10,056 nucleotides of DNA from positions 1 through 10,056 of the forward strand of contig CALYVJ010000042.1 in NCBI GenBank assembly GCA_945494195.1. The letters are read 5' to 3'. The position numbers were made by a program, and so were the translations under genes. This DNA comes from an uncultured Selenomonas sp. (GTDB lineage Bacteria; Bacillota; Negativicutes; Selenomonadales; Selenomonadaceae). Shown one piece after another: positions 1 through 9,031 of this stretch; the first letter of the stretch is position 1, and every line of letters begins with the position of its first letter. Under the pieces are notes generated by a model, which made no database searches, was not told where the DNA came from, and worked only from the letters and a program-made list of their open reading frames with translations.

Positions 1-29
1 CAGTTTCCCTGTCCCTGATTCTCTGCCAT
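1..29 (-). CDS. 5' end of a T-box-controlled gene, possibly valyl-tRNA synthetase (partial)
   Basis: Only nine full codons are visible, reading MAENQGQGN, before the window ends. The start is supported by a perfect GGAGG ribosome binding site at 40-36, six bases before the ATG. The gene lies directly behind a T-box leader, so by family knowledge it should be an aminoacyl-tRNA synthetase or an amino-acid biosynthesis or transport gene. The leader's best specifier reading is GUA (Val) and its T-box UGGU fits a tRNA with discriminator A, as tRNA-Val has. valS is therefore the first guess. The nine residues themselves are not diagnostic. Confidence 0.6.
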
Positions 30-44
30 GATAAACCTCCTAAA

Positions 45-291
45 ACTAAATAAAGCGCCTCGTCCAAAAGGACGAAAGCGCTTGCTATCGTGGTACCACC
101 AATCTTTACACACGGCCAAAGGCCATGTGCCTCTTGGCCATAACGCGGCCAACGTTCCCGCTTACTCTCCTTCAGCCGGACAGCTCCGAAGCTACCTTCC
201 GATACCGGATACAAAGACTCGCACCAACCGTCTTCTCTCTTGAGCACCGATAACCGTACTCCTCTTCTTCCTCGCCTTTTTTCGCTATATG
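45..291 (-). promoter_or_regulatory. T-box riboswitch leader (tRNA-sensing, transcription antitermination)
   Basis: Read on the minus strand, the leader has the canonical parts in order. Stem I carries a GAGGAGUA segment (about 263-256), an AGAGAG bulge (240-235) and a distal hairpin AAGAC-GGUUGGUGCGA-GUCUU (233-213). It continues with a helix of UAUCGGUGC against GUAUCCGGUA and a specifier-loop segment GGAAGGUAG (about 200-192). A 9-bp stem III hairpin follows at 129-109 with loop UUU. The T-box core UGGUACCACG sits at 98-89 and a terminator at 83-53. UGGU at 98-95 should pair with the ACCA end of uncharged tRNA and favour the antiterminator. The specifier is most likely GUA (Val), because the sequence after it, GCUUCGGAG, resembles the segment that usually follows specifiers. 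GGU (Gly) directly after GAA is the alternative, but tRNA-Gly normally has U73, which fits UGGU poorly. Confidence 0.9.
46..83 (-). terminator. T-box intrinsic terminator (regulated)
   Basis: Minus-strand arms AAGCGCTTTCGTCC (83-70) and GGACGAGGCGCTT (65-53) form a stem with a TTTT loop and a one-base asymmetry, followed by TTTATTTAG. The 5' arm competes with pairing to the T-box core just upstream, as in other T-box leaders: uncharged tRNA stabilises the antiterminator and allows read-through into the gene at 29. Confidence 0.85.
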
Positions 292-297
292 GCGTTT

Positions 298-326
298 ATT
301 TTATCATATCTTTTTTCTTCTTGCAA
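298..326 (-). promoter_or_regulatory. Promoter of the T-box leader
   Basis: On the minus strand, -35 TTGCAA (326-321) and -10 TAAAAT (303-298) are separated by 17 bases, giving a start near 291. That is just before the structured T-box leader. Four of six -35 bases and five of six -10 bases match sigma-A consensus. Confidence 0.6.
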
Positions 327-343
327 CTTTAAGAAAATACCAA

Positions 344-372
344 TTGCAACCCAGCTTTCTAAGCATTATACT
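344..372 (+). promoter_or_regulatory. Promoter of the VanW-domain gene
   Basis: -35 TTGCAA (344-349), a 17-base spacer and -10 TATACT (367-372) give a predicted start near 379 and a 5' UTR of about 30 bases. It is back to back with the T-box promoter; the two -35 boxes are 17 bases apart and both are the same palindromic hexamer. Confidence 0.6.
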
Positions 373-409
373 ATATATTAGAATTTACTGTAGGAGAGTA
401 TAGGTTATC

Positions 410-1642
410 ATGAATTTCTCATCCATTTCCACGAATAAGGCTATCGCCTTTGGCATCGTAGGACTAGCCTTTACCGCAGCTGCTGTCAGCTGCATTTCTG
501 TATCCACGGCAAACCAAGATTGCGTGGTCATGGGCGTTCAGTCCAACGGCACTACCCTGACAGGAATGAGCAAAAAAGAAGTACGCAAATATTTTGATAA
601 AGAAGCGAAAAAGGCACTGAGCAAAAATGCCGCAGTGCTTTCCTATAAAGAGCGTCACTGGACAATCCAGCCCAATGAAATAAATCTGCAAGCCAAAGTC
701 GACGAGGCTGCTGAGACAGCTTACAACATTGGCCGCGAAGGCGATCCAGTCACCAATCTCATAAACCAGATGAAGCTGGCTATTTTCGGCCAGAATGTTG
801 TCATGACAGCCAGCTTTGACAAAGATAAACTCGATGCCAAGCTGGCTGCCATCGAAAAGGAAGTCGATACCCCGCCAGCAAACGCAGAAGTCAGCCTGCA
901 GGCCAACGGCTCCATCCAGAAAAAACCGGCCGTCACCGGTCTTACGCTGGATACAGCACCAATTGCCGAGAATCTCACCCCGAAATTTGAGGCGTTAGAA
1001 CTCACGGCAAAAGTCGAACTTGACCCAAAAGAAGACAAGCCCTTTGTATTAGATGAAGATATTGCCAATATCGATGCGGTTCTTGGCTCGTATACCACCC
1101 GGTTCTATCCCGGCGACCGCGGAGACAACATCGGGCTGGCGGCCAGCCATCTGCAAGGCGCATTGATTCGCAGCCAAGCCACCCTGTCCTTCAACAACAT
1201 CGTCGGCCAGCGCACCCGCGCTGCGGGCTACAAGAACGCTGGCGTTATCGTCAACGGGGAACCAGCGGTTGATGTTGGCGGTGGTGTCTGCCAGGTAAGC
1301 AGCACCCTTTATAATGCAATCCTTCTGGCAGGCCTCAAGCCAACCGAACGCTCTAATCATTCCCTGCCTTCCAGCTATGTACCGGCAGGCCGTGATGCCA
1401 CCGTGGCCGATGGCCTGTTGGATTTCGTCTTCCAGAATCCACTGCCCCATCCGGTAGTCCTGCGGGTGTCCAATTCCGGCAGCGCTCTGACGATTTACGT
1501 TCTCGGCACAAAAGCTGACCTTGGCGGCAAAACCATTTCGCTGGTCAGTGAGGGCCCCAGCACCCGGCCTTCCGTCTATCGTATCTGGAAACAGGACGGC
1601 AAAGTCGTAGAACGCGAATTCCTGCATACGGATACATTCTAA
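410..1642 (+). CDS. VanW/YoaR-like membrane-anchored cell-envelope protein
   Basis: The 410-residue protein starts with a short cytoplasmic stretch and one hydrophobic segment (about residues 11-31) that should act as a signal anchor and place the rest outside the membrane. Residues about 40-200 resemble the putative peptidoglycan-binding region (PG_binding_4 type) that often precedes VanW. The VanW domain spans about 232-366, with the diagnostic GGGVCQVSSTLYNA at 290-303 and RSNHSLPSSYVPAGRDA at 314-330. The tail, with VYRIWKQDGKVV, looks like a short G5-like end. VanW is named from vancomycin-resistance clusters, but its biochemical role is not established and most copies, including this one, lie outside such clusters. 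The ATG at 410 has AGGAGA at 392-397, a rather long spacing of 12 bases. It has its own promoter and terminator, so it is probably monocistronic. Confidence 0.88.
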   Translation: MNFSSISTNKAIAFGIVGLAFTAAAVSCISVSTANQDCVVMGVQSNGTTLTGMSKKEVRKYFDKEAKKALSKNAAVLSYKERHWTIQPNEINLQAKVDEAAETAYNIGREGDPVTNLINQMKLAIFGQNVVMTASFDKDKLDAKLAAIEKEVDTPPANAEVSLQANGSIQKKPAVTGLTLDTAPIAENLTPKFEALELTAKVELDPKEDKPFVLDEDIANIDAVLGSYTTRFYPGDRGDNIGLAASHLQGALIRSQATLSFNNIVGQRTRAAGYKNAGVIVNGEPAVDVGGGVCQVSSTLYNAILLAGLKPTERSNHSLPSSYVPAGRDATVADGLLDFVFQNPLPHPVVLRVSNSGSALTIYVLGTKADLGGKTISLVSEGPSTRPSVYRIWKQDGKVVEREFLHTDTF

Positions 1643-1654
1643 GAAAAATAACCG

Positions 1655-1700
1655 AAGGCTATGAAGCACCCCTACCAGGGCAAAGCTTCATAGCCTTTTT
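1655..1700 (+). terminator. Intrinsic terminator of the VanW-domain gene
   Basis: A perfect 11-bp stem, GGCTATGAAGC (1657-1667) with GCTTCATAGCC (1685-1695), is extended by AA/TT and followed by five T residues. The loop is 17 bases. It lies 13 bases after the stop codon. Confidence 0.88.
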
Positions 1701-1717
1701 ATGTATCAACTGGTTAG

Positions 1718-1920
1718 TGGGGAACCACTGCCTTCGAGGGCGGTATACAAGCAGTTAATCCCACCACGACTTTTGCCCAGTCCTTCGTCACCATTGATTA
1801 TGGCGAACATCAGGGCAAACATGCCCCTTTCCTCTGGCTTTGGCTGGAAAAAAGTTTCCAAGGACAAATTAGCCAACGATATCCTGTATATCGCCCTGCA
1901 AAAATAAACCAGCATAACCA
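1718..1920 (+). pseudogene. Possible decayed coding fragment of unknown identity
   Basis: The 325-base gap between the VanW gene and the nucleotidase contains no credible intact gene: short ATG-initiated frames on both strands lack ribosome binding sites. The frame entered at 1718 is open from the TAG at 1715-1717 through this stretch and reads plausibly as protein, with segments GGIQAVNPTTTFAQSFVTID and KHAPFLWLWLEKSF. Its codons (GCC, TTC, GTC, ACC, CTG) resemble those of neighbouring genes. It has no start codon and is preceded by a stop, so it could only be a remnant. I do not recognise a family, and chance openness over about 68 codons cannot be excluded. Confidence 0.25.
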
Positions 1921-1963
1921 AAGCCGTATGCCCTATCCTTTCCGATAGGCATACGGCTTTTTG
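1921..1963. terminator. Intrinsic terminator between convergent regions
   Basis: A 12-bp stem, AAAGCCGTATGC (1921-1932) with GCATACGGCTTT (1950-1961), is stacked through a one-base bulge on a 5-bp stem, CTATC (1934-1938) with GATAG (1945-1949). On the plus strand it is followed by five T residues. On the minus strand, where it would end the uvrB-to-nucleotidase transcript, only TTTGG follows, so it is stronger for plus-strand transcription. It may serve both directions. Confidence 0.75.
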
Positions 1964-1967
1964 CTGC

Positions 1968-3512
1968 TCATTTTTTGATTTGAATGCGGCCGATTGCGAT
2001 ATCGCCGATACCTTTTTGATTCAGATATTGGGAAAACACCTCTTCCAGCGTTCCAAACTCTCCAGTCACCTTGGTATTTTTGAGCATGTCATAGCCATCT
2101 CCACCGGCCGCGGTAAAATCACTGACTGCCACCTGGTACAGACGCTGATTGTCCAAGGGCTCACCGGCCACTTTTACATTGCTCACCCGGCTGCCTGCTG
2201 GTGCTACGATATCCAGCGTGAAGGTAAGTCCGCTGACATCCATAAAGCCGCCAAAGGCACGGGGGACATACTCTACAGAATGCTCCAATACCTTTTGGAC
2301 AGTTGCTCCCGAAATTTCCACCCGCTTCAGCGTATTTCCAAAGGGGAAAATCTTCCAGAGGTCTCCCTGGGTTACCTCCCCAGCGGGGAGATTTGCCCGC
2401 AGACCGCCGCCATTGGCTAAACCGATATCGGCCTGTGCCGCCCACCGCAGGGCATCGGCCGTCAGATTTCCCAATTCCGATTCCCGGGTGCGCACCAGTT
2501 CACGGGCGCTGGAAAGCTCCCGCGGCGACTGAGTAACTACTTTTCCCACCATCTTATGATTATCAGCCTCGATTGCCTGCAAAGCTTCGCTGATGCCTTC
2601 ATCAGGGCCTTCCACTTCGTTGACGATAGCCGCCCGATCCAACAGGACAGATTTGATTTTCCGCAGCTTATGGTTCCGCACGATAAGCTCCACTCTGCCC
2701 AGGAAATCCCCCTGGGCACCAGTCTGACAAATCAGCGTCTTTCCCACTTTTTCCGGCTTTTGCAATTTGGTATGACTGTGTCCATCCAAAATCAAATCAA
2801 TTCCCGGCACTTCCTTAGCGATGCGCGCCGAGGTGTATTCCGAACTGGCATCAAGTCCCATGTGCATGAGACCGATTACCACATCATGATTCTTGCGCAA
2901 TTTCGGCACCAGCTTCTTGGCGGTATCCACCGGATTCAGGAATTTAACCAGTTCCACATTGACCTTGTTGGTCTTATAAGCCGTCTCCGGCGTACTGAGG
3001 CCAAACACCGCTATCCGAACACCATTTAGCTCAAAGCTTTTATAGGGGCGGAATACATAGCCCTGTTCGTCCCGGTCCACCAGATTGGCACTTAGCATGG
3101 GAAAGTTCATCATCCCCGCCAACTTCTGCAGCTGCACCGCACCATAATTAAAATCGTGGTTTCCCGGTGTCATACCATCATACCCGGACAGATTCATGAG
3201 ACGCGCCATATTTTCCCCCTTGCTGGCATTGATAAGTGGCATGCCATGCAACGTGTCCCCGGCATCAAAAGCCAGCGTATCGGAATCGGCCTCCTTCTGC
3301 TGCCAAATCGCAGCAGCAATCCATTTCATTCCAATAGACTTCCCATTGTCGTCACTCTCCAGTACACGGCCATGCATATCATTGGTATGGAAAATAGTGA
3401 TATGCACACCATCCTTCTGTACCGAAGCCACGGCCGGCACTGGCAACAGCAGGGCTGCGCTCAGCACCATCGCCATCAGGAAGTGGCACCAGCGAATCGG
3501 CATCGTCTTCAT
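1968..3512 (-). CDS. Exported 5'-nucleotidase / UshA-family metallophosphoesterase
   Basis: This two-domain, two-metal enzyme should hydrolyse nucleotides or related phosphate esters outside the cytoplasm for nucleoside and phosphate salvage; the exact substrate cannot be read from sequence. Numbered from the upstream ATG at 3518, residues about 10-32 form a signal peptide ending PVPAVAS. Metal and catalytic motifs follow: TNDMHG (45-50), AFDAGDT (83-89), GNHDF (119-123), GLMHMG (216-221) and GHSH (246-249). The C-terminal substrate-binding domain shows NGGGLR (369-374), FPFGN (391-395) and DFTAAGGDGYDM (467-478). There is no LPXTG or C-terminal membrane anchor, so it is probably periplasmic or secreted. 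The start at 3512 is preferred because the GGGG of the ribosome binding site lies about seven bases before it but almost touches the ATG at 3518. It follows the mnmM-like gene by about 26 bases and is probably last in the uvrB operon. Confidence 0.9.
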   Translation of the reverse strand: MKTMPIRWCHFLMAMVLSAALLLPVPAVASVQKDGVHITIFHTNDMHGRVLESDDNGKSIGMKWIAAAIWQQKEADSDTLAFDAGDTLHGMPLINASKGENMARLMNLSGYDGMTPGNHDFNYGAVQLQKLAGMMNFPMLSANLVDRDEQGYVFRPYKSFELNGVRIAVFGLSTPETAYKTNKVNVELVKFLNPVDTAKKLVPKLRKNHDVVIGLMHMGLDASSEYTSARIAKEVPGIDLILDGHSHTKLQKPEKVGKTLICQTGAQGDFLGRVELIVRNHKLRKIKSVLLDRAAIVNEVEGPDEGISEALQAIEADNHKMVGKVVTQSPRELSSARELVRTRESELGNLTADALRWAAQADIGLANGGGLRANLPAGEVTQGDLWKIFPFGNTLKRVEISGATVQKVLEHSVEYVPRAFGGFMDVSGLTFTLDIVAPAGSRVSNVKVAGEPLDNQRLYQVAVSDFTAAGGDGYDMLKNTKVTGEFGTLEEVFSQYLNQKGIGDIAIGRIQIKK

Positions 3513-3538
3513 TATCATTCCCCTTCTTTCTGTTCCCT

Positions 3539-4099
3539 TCAGCGGGTACGCTCAAGAATAAAACCATAGGGTGCCTCCGGGCGATGATTCCACAAGCGGT
3601 AACACCCCACCGTGTAATTCCTGACCGGAATCTCCTGCAAAAAACTTGCTAAACAATCGGCCTCAATCTTGCCCTCAGGATGTCCCGGATAGACCATAAT
3701 CGCGCAAATCCCCTGAAGGCGAAGTTTTGCCAGCACACATTTTACCGCCTTAAGGGTGCTTTCGTGATTAGTCACGGCTTCATGATCAGCTCCCGGCAAA
3801 TACCCGAGATTGAACATCGCCACATCAATTGACCGGTCAACATACCGGCCAATCTCCTCATGGCTCTGCTGCAGATAGCAAATCTGTGAGGCAAATTCCT
3901 TGGTGCGCTCTTTCGTATGCAGAATGGCCTCCGCCTGAATGTCAAAGGCATACAGCTGGCAGGAAGCTTTCATATTCTGCGCCAAGAACAACGTATCACC
4001 GCCATTGCCAGCCGTGGCATCCACGATTACTTCCGCCCGTCTGACAGCTGGCAGGATAGCTTGATGCATCAGATTGATTACATTACTCACAGTTTGCAT
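3539..4099 (-). CDS. mnmM: MnmM (YtqB)-like tRNA wobble-uridine methyltransferase
   Basis: This 186-residue class I SAM-dependent methyltransferase belongs to the family long annotated as putative rRNA methylase (YtqB). The family is now known to include MnmM, which methylates nm5(s2)U to mnm5(s2)U at position 34 of certain tRNAs. The SAM-binding motif I is DATAGNGGDTLFLA (27-40) and the motif II acidic residue lies in AFDIQ (51-55). The family signatures NLGYLPGADHE (97-107) and YPGHPEG (137-143) are present, and the length is typical. Motif I has Gly where, as I recall, most relatives have His (GNGHDT). A ribosome binding site AAGGA lies 11 bases before the ATG. The gene starts 29 bases after uvrA stops and ends 20-26 bases before the nucleotidase, so co-transcription is likely. 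Function is assigned by motif recognition, not by alignment. Confidence 0.8.
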   Translation of the reverse strand: MQTVSNVINLMHQAILPAVRRAEVIVDATAGNGGDTLFLAQNMKASCQLYAFDIQAEAILHTKERTKEFASQICYLQQSHEEIGRYVDRSIDVAMFNLGYLPGADHEAVTNHESTLKAVKCVLAKLRLQGICAIMVYPGHPEGKIEADCLASFLQEIPVRNYTVGCYRLWNHRPEAPYGFILERTR

Positions 4100-4128
4100 A
4101 ATTCGTTTTTTCCTTCCACAAAACCTGC

Positions 4129-6957
4129 TTATTCATTTTTTTCTTCTAACAATGGTTTGAGGAATTGCCCTGTATAGGACGCCCTGACTTTGACAATATC
4201 CTCCGGCCGCCCTTCAGCAACGATATTTCCTCCTTTGTTGCCGCCTTCCGGCCCCAAATCGATGATGTGGTCGGCCGTCTTGATGACATCGAGATTGTGC
4301 TCGATGATGACGACGGTGTCACCACCATCAACGAGGCGCTGCAGGATGTCCAGCAGCTTATGGATGTCAGCCGTATGCAGACCTGTCGTGGGCTCATCGA
4401 GGATGTAGAGGGTGCGGCCCGTACTGCGGCGCGAGAGCTCCGTTGCCAGCTTGACGCGCTGGGCCTCGCCCCCCGACAGAGTCGTAGCCGGCTGGCCAAG
4501 CTTGATATAACCAAGGCCCACATCCTGGATTACCTGCAGCTTGCGAGCGATGCGCGGTACATTCTGGAAGAATTCCACGGCCTCGTCAATCGTCATTTCG
4601 AGAACATCGGAGATGGTCTTACCTTTATAACGTACCTCCAGGGTTTCGCGATTATAGCGTGCCCCCTTGCAGACCTCGCAGGGCACATAGACATCGGGCA
4701 GGAAGTGCATCTCAATTTTCAAGATGCCATCGCCCTTGCAGGCCTCGCAGCGGCCGCCCTTGACATTGAAGCTGAACCGCCCGGCCTTGTAGCCACGCAT
4801 CTTGGCTTCCGGAGTCTGGCTGAACAGCTCACGGATTGCATCAAAGACACCCGTATAAGTTGCCGGATTGGAACGCGGCGTGCGTCCGATGGGCTGCTGG
4901 TCGATATCGATGATCTTGTCGATATGCTCCAGCCCCTTGATTTTCTTATGCTTACCCGGCTTGCCCTTGGAATGATAGAGCCGTGAGGCGATGCCTTTAT
5001 ACAGGATCTCATTGACCAGCGTACTCTTTCCCGAGCCCGATACACCAGTCACCAACGTCATCGTCCCCAGCGGGAATTTGACGTCGATGTTCTTGAGATT
5101 GTTCTCCTGGGCACCGACTACCTCGATGAACTTGCCATTCCCAGGACGGCGTTTGCCCGGCACCGGGATGAACTTCCGGCGCGACAGGTATTGGCCAGTC
5201 ACGGACTCCTTGACCTGCATGATTTCCTTGGCAGTTCCCTGGGCAACGACTTGGCCACCATGGGCACCAGCCCGGGGCCCGATGTCGATGATATGGTCAG
5301 CTGCATACATCGTATCCTCATCATGCTCAACCACAATCAGCGTATTGCCAAGGTCCCGCAGGTTCTTGAGGGTTGCCAACAGGCGGTTGTTGTCCCGCTG
5401 ATGCAGGCCGATGCTCGGTTCATCGAGCACGTAGAGCACCCCTTGAAGCCCCGAGCCAATCTGGGTAGCCAGCCGGATGCGCTGGGCCTCGCCCCCCGAC
5501 AGGGTCCCTGCCGCCCGCGAAAGCGTCAGATAATCAAGCCCCACGTTGAGCAGGAAACTCAGGCGCGCGTGGATTTCCTTCAGGATCTGCACGGCAATCT
5601 TCTGTTCCCGCGGCGTAAACTCCACGCCTGCCAGGAACTCGTCAGCCTCATGGATGGTCATGGCCGTAAGCTCGGCAATGTTCTTGCCCCCCACCGTGAT
5701 GGACAGGGTCTCGGGCTTCAAGCGCGCCCCATGACAGACCGGACAGTCAATCTCCGTCATGTAGTTCTCATAAGACTCTCGCATCTCATCGGAATCCGTT
5801 TCCTGATAGCGGCGGTTGAGCATCGGCAGTACGCCCTCGAATTCCACATTGTACTCCTTGCGCTCGCCGAACATATTCGTGTAGTGGAATCGGAATTTCT
5901 CATCGCCAGCGCCATGAAGCAGTACATGGCGTGTCTTCTTGTCCATATCCTTCCAGGGCGTGTCCACCGTATAGCCATAATCTGTAAGCACCGCTGCGAT
6001 CACACACATGCCATAGGAGTGGGGATTCTTCGACAGCGGCGCAAAGACGCCCTTTGCCACCGACAGGGACGCATCGGGCACCACCAGCTCCTCATCGAAC
6101 TCCATATGGCTGCCAAGGCCCATGCAGACTGGGCAAGCACCATAGGGACTGTTGAACGAGAACATGCGCGGCGTGATTTCCGGCAGGCTGATACCGCAAT
6201 CGACACAGGCGAAATTCTCGCTGAACATCAAGAGTTCCCCATCGACAATCTGCACATAGACGACACCCTCGCCAAGCTTCAGTGCCGTCTCCAGCGAATC
6301 GGCCAATCGCTGTTCCATGCCCTCGCGGACAACCAAGCGGTCAATGACCACCTCGATGGTGTGTTTTTTCGTTTTCTCAAGCTGGATCTCATCGTTGACA
6401 TCGTGGACTTCCCCATCGATGCGCACGCGCACATAACCCTCACGGCGGATATGCTCAAGCACCTTCTTGTGCTCCCCCTTCTTGCCGCGGATTACCTGGG
6501 CCATGACCAGCAGTTTCGTGCGCTCTGGCAGTTCTTTGATCTGGTCGATCATCTGGTCCACGGTCTGCTGGGTAATCGGCTTGCCGCACTTCGGGCAGTG
6601 CGGACGGCCAGCCCGGGCATAGAGCAGGCGCAGGTAATCATAGATTTCCGTCACCGTGCCGACCGTCGAACGCGGATTGTGGCTTGTCGTCTTCTGGTCG
6701 ATGGAAATCGCCGGCGACAGTCCCTCGATGTTGTCCACATCGGGCTTGTCCATCTGCCCCAGGAACTGGCGGGCATAGGAGGACAGCGACTCGACATAGC
6801 GCCGCTGTCCTTCGGCATAGATGGTATCAAAGGCCAGCGATGACTTTCCCGATCCCGAAAGCCCTGTGATGACCACGAGCTTATCCCGCGGGATTTCCAC
6901 GTTGATATTCTTGAGATTATGCGCTCTTGCGCCTTTTATCTTGATGCTGTTTTCCAT
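4129..6957 (-). CDS. uvrA: UvrA, excinuclease ABC subunit A
   Basis: UvrA is the DNA-damage sensor of nucleotide excision repair: a dimeric ABC-type ATPase that scans DNA, loads UvrB at lesions and then leaves. The 942 residues are full length for the family. The first ATPase module has Walker [10 protein letters not shown] (32-40), signature LSGGE (486-490) and Walker B YVLDEP (509-514). The second has Walker [10 protein letters not shown] (638-646), LSGGE (827-831) and YILDEP (851-856). Zinc-binding cysteine pairs are at 251/254 with 275/278 and at 737/740 with 760/763. A further CPKC (121-124) and CPVC (405-408) are also visible. No frameshift or missing key residue was seen. The ATG lies 12 bases after the uvrB stop, with GAGGG and AAAGG in the gap, so uvrB and uvrA form one transcription unit. 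Confidence 0.97.
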   Translation of the reverse strand: MENSIKIKGARAHNLKNINVEIPRDKLVVITGLSGSGKSSLAFDTIYAEGQRRYVESLSSYARQFLGQMDKPDVDNIEGLSPAISIDQKTTSHNPRSTVGTVTEIYDYLRLLYARAGRPHCPKCGKPITQQTVDQMIDQIKELPERTKLLVMAQVIRGKKGEHKKVLEHIRREGYVRVRIDGEVHDVNDEIQLEKTKKHTIEVVIDRLVVREGMEQRLADSLETALKLGEGVVYVQIVDGELLMFSENFACVDCGISLPEITPRMFSFNSPYGACPVCMGLGSHMEFDEELVVPDASLSVAKGVFAPLSKNPHSYGMCVIAAVLTDYGYTVDTPWKDMDKKTRHVLLHGAGDEKFRFHYTNMFGERKEYNVEFEGVLPMLNRRYQETDSDEMRESYENYMTEIDCPVCHGARLKPETLSITVGGKNIAELTAMTIHEADEFLAGVEFTPREQKIAVQILKEIHARLSFLLNVGLDYLTLSRAAGTLSGGEAQRIRLATQIGSGLQGVLYVLDEPSIGLHQRDNNRLLATLKNLRDLGNTLIVVEHDEDTMYAADHIIDIGPRAGAHGGQVVAQGTAKEIMQVKESVTGQYLSRRKFIPVPGKRRPGNGKFIEVVGAQENNLKNIDVKFPLGTMTLVTGVSGSGKSTLVNEILYKGIASRLYHSKGKPGKHKKIKGLEHIDKIIDIDQQPIGRTPRSNPATYTGVFDAIRELFSQTPEAKMRGYKAGRFSFNVKGGRCEACKGDGILKIEMHFLPDVYVPCEVCKGARYNRETLEVRYKGKTISDVLEMTIDEAVEFFQNVPRIARKLQVIQDVGLGYIKLGQPATTLSGGEAQRVKLATELSRRSTGRTLYILDEPTTGLHTADIHKLLDILQRLVDGGDTVVIIEHNLDVIKTADHIIDLGPEGGNKGGNIVAEGRPEDIVKVRASYTGQFLKPLLEEKNE

Positions 6958-6969
6958 TGCCTTTCCCTC

Positions 6970-9006
6970 TTATTTCTTCGATGGCAGACTGCCATCGAGT
7001 TCCAATATCATATCCCTAAGCTCTGCTGCCCGCTCGAATTCCAGTGCCCGGGAAGCCTGCTGCATCTCACGGGTAAGCGTCTTGATGAGATTCTCCTTGT
7101 CCTTCTTCGTAAGCTTTTTCTTCTTGCGCTTGCCATCGGCCGCGTAGCCCGCGGACGATTCAGCCACCAAAGTCGTTTCGATGAGCGGCTTGATGGGCTT
7201 CTTGATGGTCTTGGGCACGATGCCGTGCTCGTGGTTATACGCCTGCTGGATTTCCCGGCGGCGCTCCGTCTCGTCCATGGCCCGTTTCATCGAGTCGGTG
7301 ATGCGGTCGGCATACATGATGACATGGCCGTTGGCATTGCGCGCCGCCCGGCCGATGATCTGGATAAGGGATGTATCCGAACGCAAAAAGCCCTCCTTAT
7401 CGGCATCGAGGATGGCGATAAGGGACACCTCTGGCATGTCGAGGCCCTCGCGCAGCAGATTGATCCCCACCAGCACGTCAAACTCGCCGGCGCGCAGGTC
7501 GTGGCTGATCTCAGCGCGCTCAATGGTGGCGATGTCCGAGTGCATATAGCGCACCTTGATGCCCGTTTCCTTCAGGTAATCGGTGAGGTTTTCAGCCATC
7601 TTCTTAGTCAGTGTCGTGACCAGCACGCGCTCATCTTTCGCAATGCGAATCTTTATCTCCGCCAGCAGATCATCGATGTGCCCGTCCAAGGGCCGTACCT
7701 CTATCTCAGGATCCAGCAGGCCCGTCGGCCGGATGATCTGCTGGGCAACCTGCTGGGCCTTGCCGAGTTCGTATTTGCCCGGCGTCGCCGAAACGTAGAC
7801 AATCTGATTGATGCGCGCAGCAAACTCCTCAAAAGTCAAGGGCCGATTGTCAAAAGCCGAAGGCAGGCGGAAGCCGTTTTCCACCAGAGAAACCTTGCGG
7901 CTGCGATCCCCAGCGTACATCGCATGGACCTGTGGCAGCGTGACGTGGGACTCATCCATGACGATAAGGAAATCCTCCGGAAAATAGTCGAGCAGCGTAT
8001 AGGGAGCATCCCCCGCCTTGCGGTGGGTGAGATGCCGCGAGTAGTTTTCGATGCCCGAGCAATACCCCATCTCCTGCATCATCTCGAGGTCATACTTCGT
8101 GCGCTGCTCGATGCGCTGCGCCTCCAAGAGCTTGCCCTGCTGCTGGAACATCGCCACCTGCTGCTCCATCTCCGTACGGATATCGGCCATGGCGATCTTG
8201 AGGTCCTCATCTTCGGTAACATAATGCGAAGCCGGAAAGACCATCACATGGGTGCGCTCACCATAGATCTCCCCCGTCACCACATCAAACTCCACCATGC
8301 GGTCGATCTCATCGCCAAACAATTCAATGCGTACGGCCCGGTTGTTATAGCCAGCAGGGAACACCTCGATTACATCCCCGCGCACGCGGAACCGGCCGCG
8401 CTCAAAGGCGATGTCGTTGCGCTCATAGCGAATCTGTACGAGCTTGCGCAGTATGGCCTCGCGTTCCATTTCCTGCCCTTTGTGCAGGGAGAGCACCATT
8501 TCATGATAGCTCTCCGGCGAACCCAAACCATAAATACACGAAACCGAGGCCACGATGATGACATCGCGCCGTTCAAATAACGAACAGGTTGCCGAGTGAC
8601 GAAGTTCATCAATTTCATCATTGATGGAGGAATCCTTCTCAATATAGGTATCCGTCGAAGCAATATAGGCCTCAGGCTGATAATAGTCGTAGTAGCTGAC
8701 AAAATAGCCGACGTAATTATCTGGGAAAAATGTTTTGAACTCACTAGCCAGCTGTGCCGCGAGCGTTTTATTATGCGCAATGACCAAGGTCGGCTTTTGC
8801 ACCTTCTCGATAACCTTGGCAATGGTATAGGTCTTGCCTGTGCCAGTCGCTCCGAGCAATACCTGCGCTTCCTGGCCATTTATTATCCCCGCCGCCAAGT
8901 CATCGATAGCCTGCGGCTGGTCTCCCATTGGCTCAAACGGTGCCACCACCTTGAAAGGAATATTCGTATCGAATTGCGTTGTATTCAGTTTCGGCACCAT
9001 CGCCAT
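6970..9006 (-). CDS. uvrB: UvrB, excinuclease ABC subunit B
   Basis: UvrB is the helicase-like damage verifier that receives the lesion from UvrA and recruits the UvrC nuclease. The 678-residue protein is full length. Visible motifs are Walker A GATGTGKT (52-59), the aromatic beta-hairpin [17 protein letters not shown] (105-121), helicase motif II DESH (351-354) and motif [11 protein letters not shown] (549-557). A C-terminal UVR domain (about 637-672), which binds UvrC, contains [14 protein letters not shown] lysine-rich linker (about 626-638) precedes it. The ATG at 9006 has an excellent site, AGGAGG followed by seven bases; a second in-frame ATG two codons on is less well placed. It heads the four-gene minus-strand cluster and has a good promoter upstream. 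uvrC is not in this window. Confidence 0.97.
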   Translation of the reverse strand: MAMVPKLNTTQFDTNIPFKVVAPFEPMGDQPQAIDDLAAGIINGQEAQVLLGATGTGKTYTIAKVIEKVQKPTLVIAHNKTLAAQLASEFKTFFPDNYVGYFVSYYDYYQPEAYIASTDTYIEKDSSINDEIDELRHSATCSLFERRDVIIVASVSCIYGLGSPESYHEMVLSLHKGQEMEREAILRKLVQIRYERNDIAFERGRFRVRGDVIEVFPAGYNNRAVRIELFGDEIDRMVEFDVVTGEIYGERTHVMVFPASHYVTEDEDLKIAMADIRTEMEQQVAMFQQQGKLLEAQRIEQRTKYDLEMMQEMGYCSGIENYSRHLTHRKAGDAPYTLLDYFPEDFLIVMDESHVTLPQVHAMYAGDRSRKVSLVENGFRLPSAFDNRPLTFEEFAARINQIVYVSATPGKYELGKAQQVAQQIIRPTGLLDPEIEVRPLDGHIDDLLAEIKIRIAKDERVLVTTLTKKMAENLTDYLKETGIKVRYMHSDIATIERAEISHDLRAGEFDVLVGINLLREGLDMPEVSLIAILDADKEGFLRSDTSLIQIIGRAARNANGHVIMYADRITDSMKRAMDETERRREIQQAYNHEHGIVPKTIKKPIKPLIETTLVAESSAGYAADGKRKKKKLTKKDKENLIKTLTREMQQASRALEFERAAELRDMILELDGSLPSKK

Positions 9007-9031
9007 AACAAGACCTCCTCCAGCTTTTATC

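Noticed and set aside
28..243. A 71-codon plus-strand frame over the T-box leader.
   Set aside because: The stretch is a structured RNA leader on the minus strand; the frame has no ribosome binding site and no protein-like features.
410..1642. A vancomycin-resistance function for the VanW-domain gene.
   Set aside because: No vanS/R, vanH/A/X or ligase gene is nearby, and VanW-domain proteins are widespread in Firmicutes without resistance clusters.
1706..1921. A 71-codon minus-strand frame containing GDEGLGKSRGG, at first sight like a P-loop.
   Set aside because: It lacks a proper Walker A pattern (GxxxxGK[ST] in a beta-strand context) and a ribosome binding site, and it lies in the intergenic gap opposite the more coding-like frame.
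5191..6843. A 550-codon open frame on the plus strand opposite uvrA.
   Set aside because: It is an antisense shadow: uvrA on the other strand has every expected motif over its full length, and GC-rich codon use keeps the opposite frame open. The translation resembles no protein I know and has no plausible start context.
6919..8580. A 553-codon open frame on the plus strand opposite uvrB.
   Set aside because: Same reason: the UvrB reading is complete and unmistakable, and this frame is its complement.
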